Of a stretch of 64,000 nt of DNA, positions 1 through 9,043 are shown one piece after another. The number at the start of each line of letters is the position of its first letter. Within the stretch, counting starts at the first letter, position 1. Source of the DNA: Natronospirales bacterium (GTDB lineage: Bacteria > Pseudomonadota > Gammaproteobacteria > Natronospirales > REEB76); the NCBI GenBank assembly GCA_021816765.1, contig JAKAXB010000002.1:1-64000 (forward strand), in the 5' to 3' direction. The notes under the pieces were generated by a model that worked only from the letters and a program-made list of their open reading frames with translations, did no database searches and was not told the origin of the DNA. Made by a program: the position numbers and the translations under genes.

Positions 1-1
1 C

Positions 2-87
2 TGTGAAGTGAGCGGTGCAGCAAGGCCGCCAGCAGCAGGAACCCACCGAAGCGACTCCGGGGCGGCTCCATGCCACGCCTGAGCGCC
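2..87 (+). pseudogene. tnpB: Possible 3' end of tnpB (partial at window edge)
   Basis: One frame is open from base 2 to a TGA at 85-87 and encodes about 28 residues rich in Gly, Ala, Pro and Ser, starting at a Cys. TnpB proteins of IS1341-type elements often end in such a low-complexity tail after their last zinc-finger Cys, and the stop usually falls just before or inside the right-end hairpin, as here. Nothing in these residues is diagnostic, so the assignment depends on the hairpin that follows. It is partial because the window starts inside it; whether the full gene is intact is unknown. Confidence 0.4.
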
Positions 88-125
88 GTAGGAATCTCCG
101 GCATTCAGGCCGGGGAGGATGTCAA
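20..125 (+). ncRNA. Candidate TnpB guide RNA (omega/reRNA) 3' scaffold
   Basis: In IS200/IS605 elements the transcript over the 3' end of tnpB and the element's right end acts as the TnpB guide RNA. Its scaffold ends at the element boundary and the flanking host DNA supplies the guide. Here the scaffold hairpin lies at about 95-118 and the boundary is GTCAA at 121-125, so the guide would start at base 126. The 5' limit given is arbitrary. Confidence 0.45.
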
Positions 126-478
126 GGAACGAATATTGCCGTTCGAGAGCGAAGCGTGGTGAACTCGCTCCGATGAGGCACGGCAGCCGCTCAAAGAGGG
201 CGGAATCCACGTGTTTTGCGCCGGAGCGGATGTGATGCCGGCGGCCGGCTGAAGTCAGGCACAGGATCGGCTTGTATATACATATTCATGCTTGCCGGTG
301 GTATGTCACTGCTATCGGAAAGGCGAACGGGGTATCTGACAACGGTATTATTGGGAGCATCTTCTCAGGGATGAGGTGGGTTTGGGAGGGGACCGCATGC
401 TGTTGGGGTTCGCAAGCTCACCCCCGACCCGCACGAGATTTTGATAATCAGCACGCAGACGGGTTCATATTGCAGAGA
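126..478. other. Intergenic region, no gene recognised
   Basis: This gap lies between the IS end and the 3' end of the DUF255 gene. A 75-codon plus-strand frame at 272-499 has no ribosome binding site or family resemblance and overlaps the real gene, so I do not accept it. No tRNA-like cloverleaf or clear terminator was seen. Confidence 0.5.
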
Positions 479-2554
479 TCAACAAGGCTGGATTTCTGAT
501 AATTTTTCAATCGTCATAACCGGCAAGGAGCACTGTTTCCCGCGGCAGACGTAGGCACAAACATCGCCTCGCGGAGCGCACTGGGCGAGCAAGCCGGTCA
601 GGTTTTTGGCATCGTTGGGAATGGCCAGCACGATCCGGCGCGGGTTGAACATTCTGTCCAGCGCCGCCCGCCATGCATAAAGTTTCTCCTGGTTCCCCCG
701 CATCACGATCAGGGCCGGCGGTTCGAGTCCATTCTGAAGCGCCAGCAGCATGGCGGCATGGGCCTCGGGATAGCACAGCATTCCGGGCAGGGCGGCCTTG
801 AGGGTGCGTTCCGCCGCGTCCAGATAACGCGGCTCCGCACACAGGTGGCCCAGTCGCAACAGCGCACGGGCTGCAATCGCATTGCCGGAAGGCAGCGATT
901 CATCGGTGAAATTCCTGGGCCGGTGGAGCGGGGTGTCCTGGTCATCCGCCGTGAACCAGAAGCCGCCGTGCGGTTTGTCCTCGAAGTGTGCCAGCAGGGC
1001 GTCCGCCAGTTCGCGCGCGAAGGCGAACAGGTCGCTGTCCCAATGGGCCTGTGCCTGTATGAGTTCCAGGATGCCGTCCAGCAGGAAGGCGTAGTCATCG
1101 AGATACGCCGGGAGTTTTGCCCAGCCATCGCGCCAGCTGGCCAGCAGCCGGCCGTCTTTCCAGAGATGCGAGCGGATGAAGGTCACGGCCCGCCGCGCGG
1201 ATTCCACAAAGCGCGGCTCATCCAGCAGGCGGCCCGCAATCGCCATGCCGCGGACCGTGAGGCCATTCCAGGCAGTGAGTACCTTGTCGTCGAGGCCCGG
1301 GCGCACGCGTCCCCGGCGTGTCGCCAGCAACTTGACGCGGGTGGATGCAAGCAGGGATTCCACATCCGTTGCATTCTTCCCCAAGGAGTCGGCTATATCC
1401 CTGATTCCGGCTTGCACATGCAGGTGCCACCGTCCCTCGAAATTCGCCGGCCGGTCGAGAGCGAAGCGCGGCGCGCAGACGGCGTATTCCACCGCGCTCA
1501 GAAGTTTCCGGATTTCCGCCGTGTCCCAGGTATAGTACCGGCCTTCCTGGCCTTCCGAATCCGCGTCCAGGCTCGAGTAATAACCACCATTCGGCGACTG
1601 CATCTCGTGCAGGATCCAGCCGGCGGTTTGCCGGGCGATGCGTGCGTACAGCGGCTCGCCGGTGAGCGCCCAGGCCTGGGCGTACAGTGCCAGCAACGGG
1701 CCGTTGTCGTAGAGCATCTTCTCGAAGTGCGGGATCATCCATTCCTCGTCCACCGCGTAGCGACAGAAGCCGCCCCCCAACTGGTCGTAGATGCCGCCCT
1801 CGGCCATGCGCGTGAGAGTGGTTTCCAGCATGTGCCGGCTGTGCTTTGCCGTCTCGCCGTCCACTTCCGCATCGCCGGCCCGCCACAGCAGGAATTCGAG
1901 GCTGGAAGGGTGGGGAAACTTGGGCGCGCGGCCGAAACCGCCGCAGCGCGGGTCGAAGCTTTCCGCCAGCGAGCGATAGGCGGCTTGCAGCGGAGCATCG
2001 CTTAATGCGTCCGCCGTGGCCGGGGTTTCAGACTCGATGCGCTTGAAAACATCCCGCAGCGCCGCGTTCTGCCGGTGCAAATCCGCCGCATGGTCACGGT
2101 AGAATCCCGCCACCCGCGTGAGCACTTCCTGGAAGGCCGGCATGTCGTAGCGCGGCGCTTTCGGGAAATAGGTGCCGGCGAAGAAGGGGGTGAGGTCGTC
2201 GGGGGCGAGGAACAGCGTCAGCGGCCAGCCGCCGCCACGCTGTGTCAGAACCTGGTGGGCGAGTTGATAGACACGATCCAGGTCGGGGCGCTCCTCCCGA
2301 TCTACTTTTATATTGATGTACAGCCGGTTCATGAGCGCGGCGGTGTCCGCGTCCTCGAAGGATTCGTGGGCCATCACGTGGCACCAATGACAGGCGGAAT
2401 AACCGATGGAGAGCAGGATGGGTTTGTGCTCGGTGCGTGCCCGCGCCAGCGCCGCTTCATTCCAGGGATGCCAGTCCACGGGATTGCCGGCATGCTGCAG
2501 CAAGTAGGGGCTGGTCTCGTGGATGAGACGATTAGTGTGTGACGCGTCGTTCAT
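479..2554 (-). CDS. Thioredoxin domain-containing protein, DUF255/YyaL (SPATA20) family
   Basis: A 691-residue protein. The N-terminal thioredoxin-like domain has a CxxC pair (SACHWCHVM, Cys55 and Cys58), followed by an alpha/alpha six-barrel domain like those of glycoside hydrolases, with [10 protein letters not shown] and [11 protein letters not shown] typical of this family. Length matches the bacterial YyaL/SPATA20 family (about 680-700 aa). The biochemical role of the family is not established; a redox or sugar-related function is only suggested by the fold. I chose the internal ATG before NDASHTNRL because family members start shortly before the [14 protein letters not shown] segment. 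It is divergent from rlmI with about 95 bases between. Confidence 0.9.
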   Translation of the reverse strand: MNDASHTNRLIHETSPYLLQHAGNPVDWHPWNEAALARARTEHKPILLSIGYSACHWCHVMAHESFEDADTAALMNRLYINIKVDREERPDLDRVYQLAHQVLTQRGGGWPLTLFLAPDDLTPFFAGTYFPKAPRYDMPAFQEVLTRVAGFYRDHAADLHRQNAALRDVFKRIESETPATADALSDAPLQAAYRSLAESFDPRCGGFGRAPKFPHPSSLEFLLWRAGDAEVDGETAKHSRHMLETTLTRMAEGGIYDQLGGGFCRYAVDEEWMIPHFEKMLYDNGPLLALYAQAWALTGEPLYARIARQTAGWILHEMQSPNGGYYSSLDADSEGQEGRYYTWDTAEIRKLLSAVEYAVCAPRFALDRPANFEGRWHLHVQAGIRDIADSLGKNATDVESLLASTRVKLLATRRGRVRPGLDDKVLTAWNGLTVRGMAIAGRLLDEPRFVESARRAVTFIRSHLWKDGRLLASWRDGWAKLPAYLDDYAFLLDGILELIQAQAHWDSDLFAFARELADALLAHFEDKPHGGFWFTADDQDTPLHRPRNFTDESLPSGNAIAARALLRLGHLCAEPRYLDAAERTLKAALPGMLCYPEAHAAMLLALQNGLEPPALIVMRGNQEKLYAWRAALDRMFNPRRIVLAIPNDAKNLTGLLAQCAPRGDVCAYVCRGKQCSLPVMTIEKLSEIQPC

Positions 2555-2650
2555 GGCGAGGGCATTTGGGTAGAATACGCACACTATAACCTCTTCCCCT
2601 CACCCCGACCCTCTGCGAAAACGGGGGCGAGGGAAGCACATTTCAATGTT

Positions 2651-3838
2651 ATGTCGCTGCCGCCGCTGATACTCAGGAAGAATGAAGACCGGCGCCTGCG
2701 GGCGGGACACCTGTGGGTGTTCAGCAACGAAGTGGATATCGCGCGCACGCCGCTCAAGGCATTCGCGCCCGGTGACGCGGTGGAGATACACAGCCACAAC
2801 GGCCGCTTTATCGGCAGCGGCTACGTCAATCCCAATTCGCTCATCAGCGCGCGCATTCTTTCGCGCGACCCGGAACGTCCGCCGGACCGCGCGCTGCTGG
2901 TGCACCGGCTTGACATCGCCCTGTCCCTGCGCGAACGGCTGTACGACAAGCCGTTTTACCGTCTCGTATTCGGTGAGGCGGATGGTCTGCCGGGGCTGGT
3001 GGTGGACCGGTACGCCGGGGTATTGGTGGTGCAGATTACCACCGCCGGTATGGAGAGAATGAAGGCCGACATCGTGGCGACGCTTACCGGGGTTATCAAA
3101 CCCTCCGGCATTTTTTTCCGCAACGATGTGGCTATCCGCGAACTGGAGGGCCTGCCGTTGTACACCGAAACGGCGCACGGCGCCGTGCCGGACACGGCTA
3201 CGATCGAGGAATACGGCTGCCGTTTCGAGATTCCCCTCAGCGGCGGCCAGAAGACCGGCTGGTTCTTCGACCAGCACGACAACCGCGGCCGCATGCTGCG
3301 CTATATTTCCGGAAAGCGCGTGCTGGACGTCTTCAGTTATGTGGGCGCCTGGGGTATTGAAGCGCTTGCCCACGGCGCCCGCGAGGCAGTGTGTGTGGAC
3401 AGTTCCGCCACGGCGCTGGCGCATGTGATGCACAACGCCGGTCTCAATCATGTGACCGTGGCCGCGCGTGAAGCGGATGCTTTTGACGCCCTGCGTGAGC
3501 TGCGCGAATCGGGCGAGAAATTCGATGTGGTGATTCTCGATCCGCCGGCTTTTGTGAAGCGCAAGAAGGATCTTGCCGCCGGCCGCAATGCTTACCAGCG
3601 TCTCAACCAGTTGGCCCTGCAACTGTTGGAACCGGACGGTCTGTTGATTTCCTGTTCCTGTTCGCATCACCTGCCGGCAGCGGATCTGCTGCAAGCTGTC
3701 CAGACCGGCGTACGGCATCTGCAACGTGAGGCGCAATTGCTGGAAACGGGCGGCCAGGCCGCCGACCATCCGGTGCATCCGGCCATCGCCGAAACCGCCT
3801 ATCTCAAGGCGTTTTACCTGCGCGCGGTTACGCTGTAA
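2651..3838 (+). CDS. rlmI: 23S rRNA (cytosine1962-C5)-methyltransferase RlmI
   Basis: A 395-residue class I SAM-dependent RNA methyltransferase. An N-terminal PUA domain (GHLWVFSNEV, then GRFIGSGYVNPNS) precedes the Rossmann methyltransferase domain, with the family segment GWFFDQHDNRGRML, SAM-binding VLDVFSYVGAWG, motif IV LDPPAFVKRKKDL and the SCSCSHH motif carrying the likely catalytic cysteine. RlmI methylates C1962 of 23S rRNA in E. coli; length agrees (396 aa there). The gene ends 30 bases before lgt on the same strand and may be co-transcribed with lgt-thyA. Confidence 0.92.
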   Translation: MSLPPLILRKNEDRRLRAGHLWVFSNEVDIARTPLKAFAPGDAVEIHSHNGRFIGSGYVNPNSLISARILSRDPERPPDRALLVHRLDIALSLRERLYDKPFYRLVFGEADGLPGLVVDRYAGVLVVQITTAGMERMKADIVATLTGVIKPSGIFFRNDVAIRELEGLPLYTETAHGAVPDTATIEEYGCRFEIPLSGGQKTGWFFDQHDNRGRMLRYISGKRVLDVFSYVGAWGIEALAHGAREAVCVDSSATALAHVMHNAGLNHVTVAAREADAFDALRELRESGEKFDVVILDPPAFVKRKKDLAAGRNAYQRLNQLALQLLEPDGLLISCSCSHHLPAADLLQAVQTGVRHLQREAQLLETGGQAADHPVHPAIAETAYLKAFYLRAVTL

Positions 3839-3868
3839 TTCCAGGATGGTGTGATAAACTTCGCCCCC

Positions 3869-4732
3869 ATGCTGACCTATCCTGACTTCGATCCCATTGC
3901 TCTAAGCCTCGGCCCCCTGAAAATCCACTGGTACGGTATCACCTATCTCGTGGGCTTCCTCGGCGGCTATCTTGTGTTGCTCAGCCGCGTGAAGAAACCC
4001 GGCAGCGGCTGGACCAAGGATCAACTGGCCGACCTGCTGTTTTATGCGGCCCTGGGCGTGGTGGTGGGGGGACGCCTGGGCTATACGCTGTTCTATGCCT
4101 ACGACATCCAGGGGCATTGGCTGGAATGGCAGAATCCGCTCTATGTGTTTCAGGTCTGGGATGGCGGCATGGCCTTCCATGGCGGTCTCGTGGGCGTATT
4201 GATCGCCGTCTGGTTGTTTGCCCGCAAGTACCAGAAGCGTGTTTTTGGCGTGCTGGATTTCATCGCGCCGGCGGTGCCCATCGGTCTTGGCGCGGGCCGT
4301 ATCGGCAACTTCATCAACGGCGAACTTTGGGGCAAGGTTTCAGACCTGCCCTGGGCCATGCGCATTCCCTGCGTCAACACCCGCTTTACGGGGGGTGAAT
4401 ACTGTCAGCAGGTGGTGAACGGCTACAGTCTGCCGCGTCTGCCCACGCAGCTCTACGAATGCTTCCTTGAAGGCGTGGTGCTGTTCACGGTGCTGTGGGT
4501 TTTTTCCCTGAAACCACGGCCGCGCATGGCGGTCTCCGGTCTGTTCGCACTGCTGTACGGCATATTCCGTTTCCTGGTGGAATTTGTGCGCCTGCCGGAT
4601 CCGCAGCTCGGCTATCTGGCCTTCGGCTGGGTGACCATGGGCCAGGTGCTGTCCGCACCGCTCATCATTGCGGGTGCCGTACTGCTGTGGCTGGCCTACC
4701 GGCGCAAGGGCGGAACAGAAGCGAAGGCCTGA
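3869..4732 (+). CDS. lgt: Prolipoprotein diacylglyceryl transferase
   Basis: A 287-residue inner-membrane enzyme that moves diacylglycerol from phosphatidylglycerol to the lipobox cysteine of prolipoproteins. It has about seven hydrophobic segments, the N-terminal [11 protein letters not shown] motif and the Lgt signature [15 protein letters not shown]. The ATG at 3869 gives the family start ([12 protein letters not shown]); a GTG 18 bases upstream is in frame but would add residues other Lgt proteins lack. The stop shares its last base with the thyA start (TGATG), so the two are translationally linked. Its activity is needed by the lipoproteins encoded elsewhere in this window. Confidence 0.96.
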   Translation: MLTYPDFDPIALSLGPLKIHWYGITYLVGFLGGYLVLLSRVKKPGSGWTKDQLADLLFYAALGVVVGGRLGYTLFYAYDIQGHWLEWQNPLYVFQVWDGGMAFHGGLVGVLIAVWLFARKYQKRVFGVLDFIAPAVPIGLGAGRIGNFINGELWGKVSDLPWAMRIPCVNTRFTGGEYCQQVVNGYSLPRLPTQLYECFLEGVVLFTVLWVFSLKPRPRMAVSGLFALLYGIFRFLVEFVRLPDPQLGYLAFGWVTMGQVLSAPLIIAGAVLLWLAYRRKGGTEAKA

Positions 4733-5526
4733 TGCGCCAGTATCTGGCTCTCATGCGCCACGTGCGCGACCACGGCGCCAGGAAAAGCGACCGCACCGGC
4801 ACCGGCACTCTCTCGGTATTCGGTTACCAGATGCGCTTCGACCTGAGCGAAGGCTTCCCGGCGGTCACCACCAAAAAACTGCACTTCCGTTCCATCATCC
4901 ATGAACTGCTGTGGTTCCTGCGGGGGGACACCAATCTCAAGTATCTGCACGAGCACAAGGTCACCATCTGGGACGAGTGGGCGGATGCGAACGGTGATCT
5001 CGGACCCGTCTATGGGTACCAGTGGCGCCATTGGCCCACGGCGGATGGCGGTCATATTGACCAGATTGCCCGCGTGCTGGAGCAGCTCCGTACCACGCCG
5101 GATTCGCGCCGCATCATCGTAAGCGCCTGGAACGTGGCCGATCTCGACAGGATGGCGCTGGCTCCCTGCCATGCGTTCCTGCAATTCCATGTGGCACAGG
5201 GCAGGCTTTCCTGCCAACTTTACCAGCGCAGCGCCGATATTTTCCTGGGTGTGCCTTTCAATATCTGTTCCTATGCGCTGCTGACACATCTGATTGCGCA
5301 GCAGACGGGTTTGGAGCCCGGCGAATTCATCTGGACCGGCGGCGATTGTCACCTGTATCTCAATCATCTGGAACAGGCGGAGGAGCAGTTGTCGCGCAAG
5401 CCCTATCCGCTGCCGCAACTGACCATCAAACGCAAGCCGCCCTCGCTATTTGATTATCAGTATGAAGATTTCGAGATTGTGAACTATCAATCCCATGCGC
5501 CAATCAAGGCGCCGGTGGCGGTGTGA
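4732..5526 (+). CDS. thyA: Thymidylate synthase
   Basis: A 264-residue enzyme, the same length as E. coli ThyA, converting dUMP and methylene-THF to dTMP and dihydrofolate. Visible motifs: [13 protein letters not shown] near the N-terminus, the catalytic cysteine in [10 protein letters not shown] (Cys146), [14 protein letters not shown] and the dUMP-binding GDCHLYLNH. The open frame extends into lgt, but the ATG at 4732 overlaps the lgt stop and gives the canonical N-terminus [11 protein letters not shown]. folA, which recycles the dihydrofolate produced, lies just downstream. Confidence 0.97.
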   Translation: MRQYLALMRHVRDHGARKSDRTGTGTLSVFGYQMRFDLSEGFPAVTTKKLHFRSIIHELLWFLRGDTNLKYLHEHKVTIWDEWADANGDLGPVYGYQWRHWPTADGGHIDQIARVLEQLRTTPDSRRIIVSAWNVADLDRMALAPCHAFLQFHVAQGRLSCQLYQRSADIFLGVPFNICSYALLTHLIAQQTGLEPGEFIWTGGDCHLYLNHLEQAEEQLSRKPYPLPQLTIKRKPPSLFDYQYEDFEIVNYQSHAPIKAPVAV

Positions 5527-5533
5527 AGGCTGG

Positions 5534-5560
5534 AATCGCGGCCGGCATGGCCGCTCCTAT
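5534..5560. repeat. REP-like palindrome, family copy 1
   Basis: The sequence runs from ATCGCGGCC to GGCCGCTCCTA, a short imperfect palindrome directly after thyA. The same ATCGCGG.../...CCGCTCC(T/C)A pattern recurs at 5584, 13443, 46067 and 61254, always between genes. It may form a hairpin in the thyA 3' UTR. Confidence 0.6.
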
Positions 5561-5583
5561 AAATTTAAGGAATGGGTTTTTTG

Positions 5584-5610
5584 GTGGGAGCGGTGATATT
5601 CGCCGCGATG
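5584..5610. repeat. REP-like palindrome, family copy 2 (opposite orientation)
   Basis: GTGGGAGCGG followed by CGCCGCGATG, the reverse orientation of the copy 24 bases upstream. Two opposed copies in one gap resemble the paired arrangement common for REP elements. Confidence 0.5.
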
Positions 5611-5677
5611 GATTTCCCCCGGGACGGCAGTGACCATCCCGGCCGCAATTCCGGGGGCGGATATCAAGGTGCAGAGT

Positions 5678-6016
5678 ATGCCCACAATCACCTGGCAGGA
5701 TTTCGAGAAACTGGAGTTGCGCGCCGGTACCATCATCGCCGTCGAGTGCTTTCCGGAGGCGCGCAAGCCGGCGTATAAGCTCAGTGTGGACTTCGGCCCG
5801 GAGGTCGGCGTGAAGAAATCCTCGGCGCAGGTCACCGTGCATTACGCCGCGGAGGAGCTTGTGGGCCGGCAGGTGATCGCCGTGGTGAACTTCCCGCCTA
5901 AAAGGATCGGCCCGTTCCTGTCCGAATGTCTGGTTACGGGTCTTTACCGCGAAGACGGCAGCGTGGTACTGGCGGTGCCGGATAAACCCGTGCTCAACGG
6001 CGCGAAACTCGGATGA
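5678..6016 (+). CDS. tRNA-binding domain protein, CsaA-like
   Basis: A 112-residue stand-alone EMAP-II/Trbp111-type OB-fold protein. It shows the family pattern [65 protein letters not shown] and a C-terminal [13 protein letters not shown], given here as segments rather than one run. The family binds tRNA or acts as an export chaperone (CsaA); which applies here is not shown. The ATG at 5678 is preferred over one 48 bases upstream because it gives the usual N-terminus. The stop overlaps the folA start (ATGA). Confidence 0.85.
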   Translation: MPTITWQDFEKLELRAGTIIAVECFPEARKPAYKLSVDFGPEVGVKKSSAQVTVHYAAEELVGRQVIAVVNFPPKRIGPFLSECLVTGLYREDGSVVLAVPDKPVLNGAKLG

Positions 6017-6510
6017 TGTTGTCACTCATCGTTGCCTGCGGTCTTGACAATGAGATCGGCAAGGATGGCCGCATGCCCTGGCATCTGCCGGCGGACCTGA
6101 AGCACTTCAAGGCGCTGACGCTGGGCAAGCCGGTACTCATGGGCCGGCGCACATTCCAATCCATCGGCAGGCCGCTGCCTCGGCGGCGTAATATAGTGGT
6201 GACCACAGACAAGGCGTTCCGGGCGGAGGGTTGTGAGCTGGCGCACTCCGTCGGGGAGGGGATGCAATTGGCGGGTGCGGTTGCAGAGATCATGGTGATT
6301 GGCGGCGGCGAGATTTATCGCCGTGTCTGGTCTCAGGCGCAGCGTATCCACATTACGCGCATATACGCCCGTTTCGATGCCGACACCTTCTTTCCGGAAA
6401 CGGACCCCGCCGAATGGCGGGAAACGGCGCGAGAGGAACATGGCGCGGATGCGCGTAACCCGTTCGATTATGCCTTCATCATATTGGAGCGGGTATTTGG
6501 CTGCGGGTAA
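6013..6510 (+). CDS. folA: Dihydrofolate reductase
   Basis: A 165-residue enzyme reducing dihydrofolate to tetrahydrofolate with NADPH. Typical features: [15 protein letters not shown], the substrate-binding acid in [13 protein letters not shown] (Asp27/28), [19 protein letters not shown] with the NADPH contacts, and IGGGEIYR. Two ATG codons in tandem can serve as start; the first overlaps the upstream stop as ATGA. Grouping with thyA makes a folate/dTMP cluster. Confidence 0.96.
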   Translation: MMLSLIVACGLDNEIGKDGRMPWHLPADLKHFKALTLGKPVLMGRRTFQSIGRPLPRRRNIVVTTDKAFRAEGCELAHSVGEGMQLAGAVAEIMVIGGGEIYRRVWSQAQRIHITRIYARFDADTFFPETDPAEWRETAREEHGADARNPFDYAFIILERVFGCG

Positions 6511-6603
6511 ATCCATTTGCAGGATTGAGGCAATGCCTGCCGGGATCTATTCTGCGACATTCACAGCGTGGGTGCAGGGAGATGCTCCGAGGATGCCATT
6601 CGC

Positions 6604-7734
6604 ATGAATAAAACCACGCGCCTCGCACGCATCTGGCATCTGCTGAAGAGTCCCGTGAAACTGCGCAATCCCTTGTCGGCACTGGCAGCCCTGGCCGAGG
6701 TATCCGACTGGCGCGGCGATGAGGTGCCACAACAGGTCGCGCTGCGCCGCCAGCAATCCGATTTGACCCTCTCCGTATCCCTGGTCATGAGCCTGTTTGC
6801 CTTGCTCGAATTGCTGCTCAAGCCGCAGTCGGGCTATGACAAATGGTATGTGTTCAGTGTGGTACTTTCGGGTGCATTTCTGCTAAACGCCGTACTCGCC
6901 TGGCGCGGCTTTACCCGGCTCGCCAGTTACCTGTTGCCGCTGTTTCTGGCGCTCTTTGTGGCAGTGCAGATTTCCCAGCATACCGGTATGAGCTGGATAT
7001 TCCTGGTGCCGCCCGTGGTCCTGTTCTTGCACCCGTTGCGGCGCGGGTTGATGCTTCTGGCCGGCATGCTGATTCTGGTGATGCTGATCGTCAGCGTTGC
7101 ACACGTGCAAATGGAACTGCGCGGCGAGGAATCTTTCGAGTTTATCGTGAGTATTCTCATATTGGTGGTGGTGTGCGCGATTATCGTGGAGCAATTGCAG
7201 GAAAGTCTTGGATCCGTTGCCACGGTGGCATTCAGGGATCCGCTCACGGGTTTGTACCGCCGCAGCGTGTTCGACGAATTTTTGTCGAACCACCTGAAAA
7301 TAGTGCGGCGTTCCCGGCGCAATTTCGCATTATTGATGCTCGACATTGACAATTTCAAGACGGTTAACGATCTGTTCGGACATACGGCCGGTGACGCGCT
7401 GCTGCGTCAGGTCGGAGAGTTACTGCGCGACAATCTGCGTGCCGGCGACATTGCCGCTCGCTATGGCGGCGATGAATTCCTGGTCCTGCTGTCGGACTGT
7501 CCCGTGTCCCAGGCCGCGGAGATTGCAGAGCGGCTGCGTGCACAGATTGATGTGCTGGGTGAATCCAGGCAATACGGCGGCGCCTGCCGGATGACGGTAT
7601 CCATGGGGATTGCCGTGTATCCCGGCGACGGGGACACGGTGGAAACCCTGTTTGAGGCCGCTGATCGGCATCTGCTGGCGGCGAAGCAGACCGGAAAGGA
7701 TCACATTGTGGGAACGCGTGCCGTGAGCACGTAG
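6604..7734 (+). CDS. Membrane-bound diguanylate cyclase (GGDEF)
   Basis: A 376-residue protein. Residues ~50-200 hold five or six hydrophobic segments without a recognised sensory domain. A C-terminal GGDEF domain follows, with FRDPLTGLYRR at its start and the active-site GGDEF intact at about residue 287. RAGD lies exactly five residues before GGDEF, the usual inhibitory I-site (RxxD). So it is expected to make c-di-GMP from GTP and to be product-inhibited. I chose the ATG at 6604 over one 36 bases upstream because the extra residues look non-coding. The signal sensed is unknown. Confidence 0.88.
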   Translation: MNKTTRLARIWHLLKSPVKLRNPLSALAALAEVSDWRGDEVPQQVALRRQQSDLTLSVSLVMSLFALLELLLKPQSGYDKWYVFSVVLSGAFLLNAVLAWRGFTRLASYLLPLFLALFVAVQISQHTGMSWIFLVPPVVLFLHPLRRGLMLLAGMLILVMLIVSVAHVQMELRGEESFEFIVSILILVVVCAIIVEQLQESLGSVATVAFRDPLTGLYRRSVFDEFLSNHLKIVRRSRRNFALLMLDIDNFKTVNDLFGHTAGDALLRQVGELLRDNLRAGDIAARYGGDEFLVLLSDCPVSQAAEIAERLRAQIDVLGESRQYGGACRMTVSMGIAVYPGDGDTVETLFEAADRHLLAAKQTGKDHIVGTRAVST

Positions 7735-7741
7735 CAGGTTA

Positions 7742-8800
7742 TCAACGCGTGCGCAGATGCACTGCTAACGGTGCAAGTGCCGGCGTTTCCCGGCAGAGGC
7801 TTTCTGCCCACTCCAGGCCGGTGCGAATCTCTGCAGCCAGGCGTTGCCTGGCTTCGTCAAGTTCCCGACGACGCATTTCCCTGTCAAAGCGCTGGCTTGG
7901 GATTTTCGCGTAGGACTGCATCAATGGCCCGTTCACAAGGACTTCAGCCTGATTGCGGCTGGAATCGAGTTCCAGGAAATCGGCCAGTATCTCAAGCTGT
8001 TCGGCAGGCGCCGCGAGGAAGGTTTCGAAGTCCAGGAGCCGGGTGCGGCCGGGTGCGGCGTCCCGCGCGCGCTTGAAGCACAGCAGTTCGGTGAGCCAGT
8101 TGAGGCTGAACTGCTGTGCATCCCGGAGCGTCCCCTGACGGATATCCGTGCGGTCGGTGAGACGGTGGAAATCGGCCAGCCAGGCCGCGGCGTAGGCGCG
8201 GCCATTCTCGCGGGTCTCCTCCGCGCGCAGCATCGTGGCGAGCCAGGTTTTCAGAGGCAGGTACAGTAGCACCGCACGGGATGCATTGTTGTTTGCCAGC
8301 AGCATCTCGGCCAGATTGCCGGCGCCACTGGTGAGCTTGATAAGGGACCTGTCGTCCTTGCGATAGGTGCGCGACAGCAGTTGCAGTGACAGCTGCAGCA
8401 ATCGCCGCCAGGCATTCCCATCGAGCGGTGCGCCGGGCGTGTCCAATTCCCGTTGCGTCATGGCGAGAGCCAGCAGTGTCAGGGGTTCACGCAGGCTGAA
8501 CACCCGCGGCAGCTCGCCCAGCAGCCGCGAGATGAGCGTCGAACCGCAATGACCCACGTGGAAAATGTAATGGGGCGCCCGCGGCACCGTGAGCCCCCGC
8601 GTGGCTTCAAACAGCATCTCCAATGGGAACCACGCACCCTGGGTATGCGGCGTAAACATGCGTTCATCCAGGAACGAGGCCTGGCGATAGATACTTTCGT
8701 TAATATGGACCACCAGGCCGCGACGGTTCACCAGGTCCAGGTTCTGTAACAGGTAATCGGGGCTCTGCCTGAGTCCGGCGAGGAAAGGGTGCGTGCTCAT
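7742..8800 (-). CDS. Sulfotransferase-like P-loop protein
   Basis: A 352-residue protein with a P-loop-like HVGHCGSTLI at residues 81-90 after a beta strand (HYIF), resembling the PAPS-binding 5'-phosphosulfate loop of sulfotransferases. Further on are SLIKLTSGAGNL, a possible 3'-phosphate-binding part, and RLLDFETFLAAPAEQLEILADFLEL, close to the C-terminal segment common in the sulfotransferase family. Substrate unknown. The ATG at 8800 is preferred to an upstream in-frame start because the extension is of low quality. It converges on the diguanylate cyclase gene with only 7 bases between. Confidence 0.65.
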   Translation of the reverse strand: MSTHPFLAGLRQSPDYLLQNLDLVNRRGLVVHINESIYRQASFLDERMFTPHTQGAWFPLEMLFEATRGLTVPRAPHYIFHVGHCGSTLISRLLGELPRVFSLREPLTLLALAMTQRELDTPGAPLDGNAWRRLLQLSLQLLSRTYRKDDRSLIKLTSGAGNLAEMLLANNNASRAVLLYLPLKTWLATMLRAEETRENGRAYAAAWLADFHRLTDRTDIRQGTLRDAQQFSLNWLTELLCFKRARDAAPGRTRLLDFETFLAAPAEQLEILADFLELDSSRNQAEVLVNGPLMQSYAKIPSQRFDREMRRRELDEARQRLAAEIRTGLEWAESLCRETPALAPLAVHLRTR

Positions 8801-9043
8801 GCTTCGATGGACGGCGGAGAACAGGTGCGCATGTGCAAAGATTGTGGTCGGTTGGGAAATTGTCCCCATTTTCCGCGCTCGCCGAGCGGGCGACAAGTTT
8901 TCTGCTGACAGGGTATTGCGTCACCCCCCACGTACCGTTTGGCGGCATGGAGACAACCGGCAACCGGGGAATCTTGCGGGACGCAGCAAACGGGGTGTAA
9001 CGTATTCATCTGAAAAGAAAAATAATCGAAATGGAGTGAACCC

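Larger units (their letters stand above)
1..125 (+). mobile_element. Right end of an IS200/IS605 (IS1341-type) element, left part outside window
   Basis: At 92-125 a GC-rich hairpin (stem CTCCGGC with GCCGGGGAG, loop ATTCAG) is followed by GGATGTCAA. This is the usual layout of the right end of IS200/IS605-family elements, which end in a TCAA-type tetranucleotide just after a subterminal hairpin. The element would continue leftward out of the window. No TnpA gene is visible. The call rests on the hairpin/TCAA pattern and on a short possible tnpB tail; the transposase itself cannot be seen. Confidence 0.6.

Noticed and set aside
272-499. 75-codon plus-strand frame near the left edge
   Set aside because: No ribosome binding site, odd composition, and it runs into the 3' end of the DUF255 gene on the other strand.
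758-2005. 415-codon plus-strand frame
   Set aside because: Antisense shadow of the DUF255 gene.
2600-3778. 392-codon minus-strand frame
   Set aside because: Antisense shadow of rlmI.
4495-4731. N-terminal extension of thyA into lgt
   Set aside because: ThyA has its normal length from 4732; the extension is lgt sequence read in another frame.
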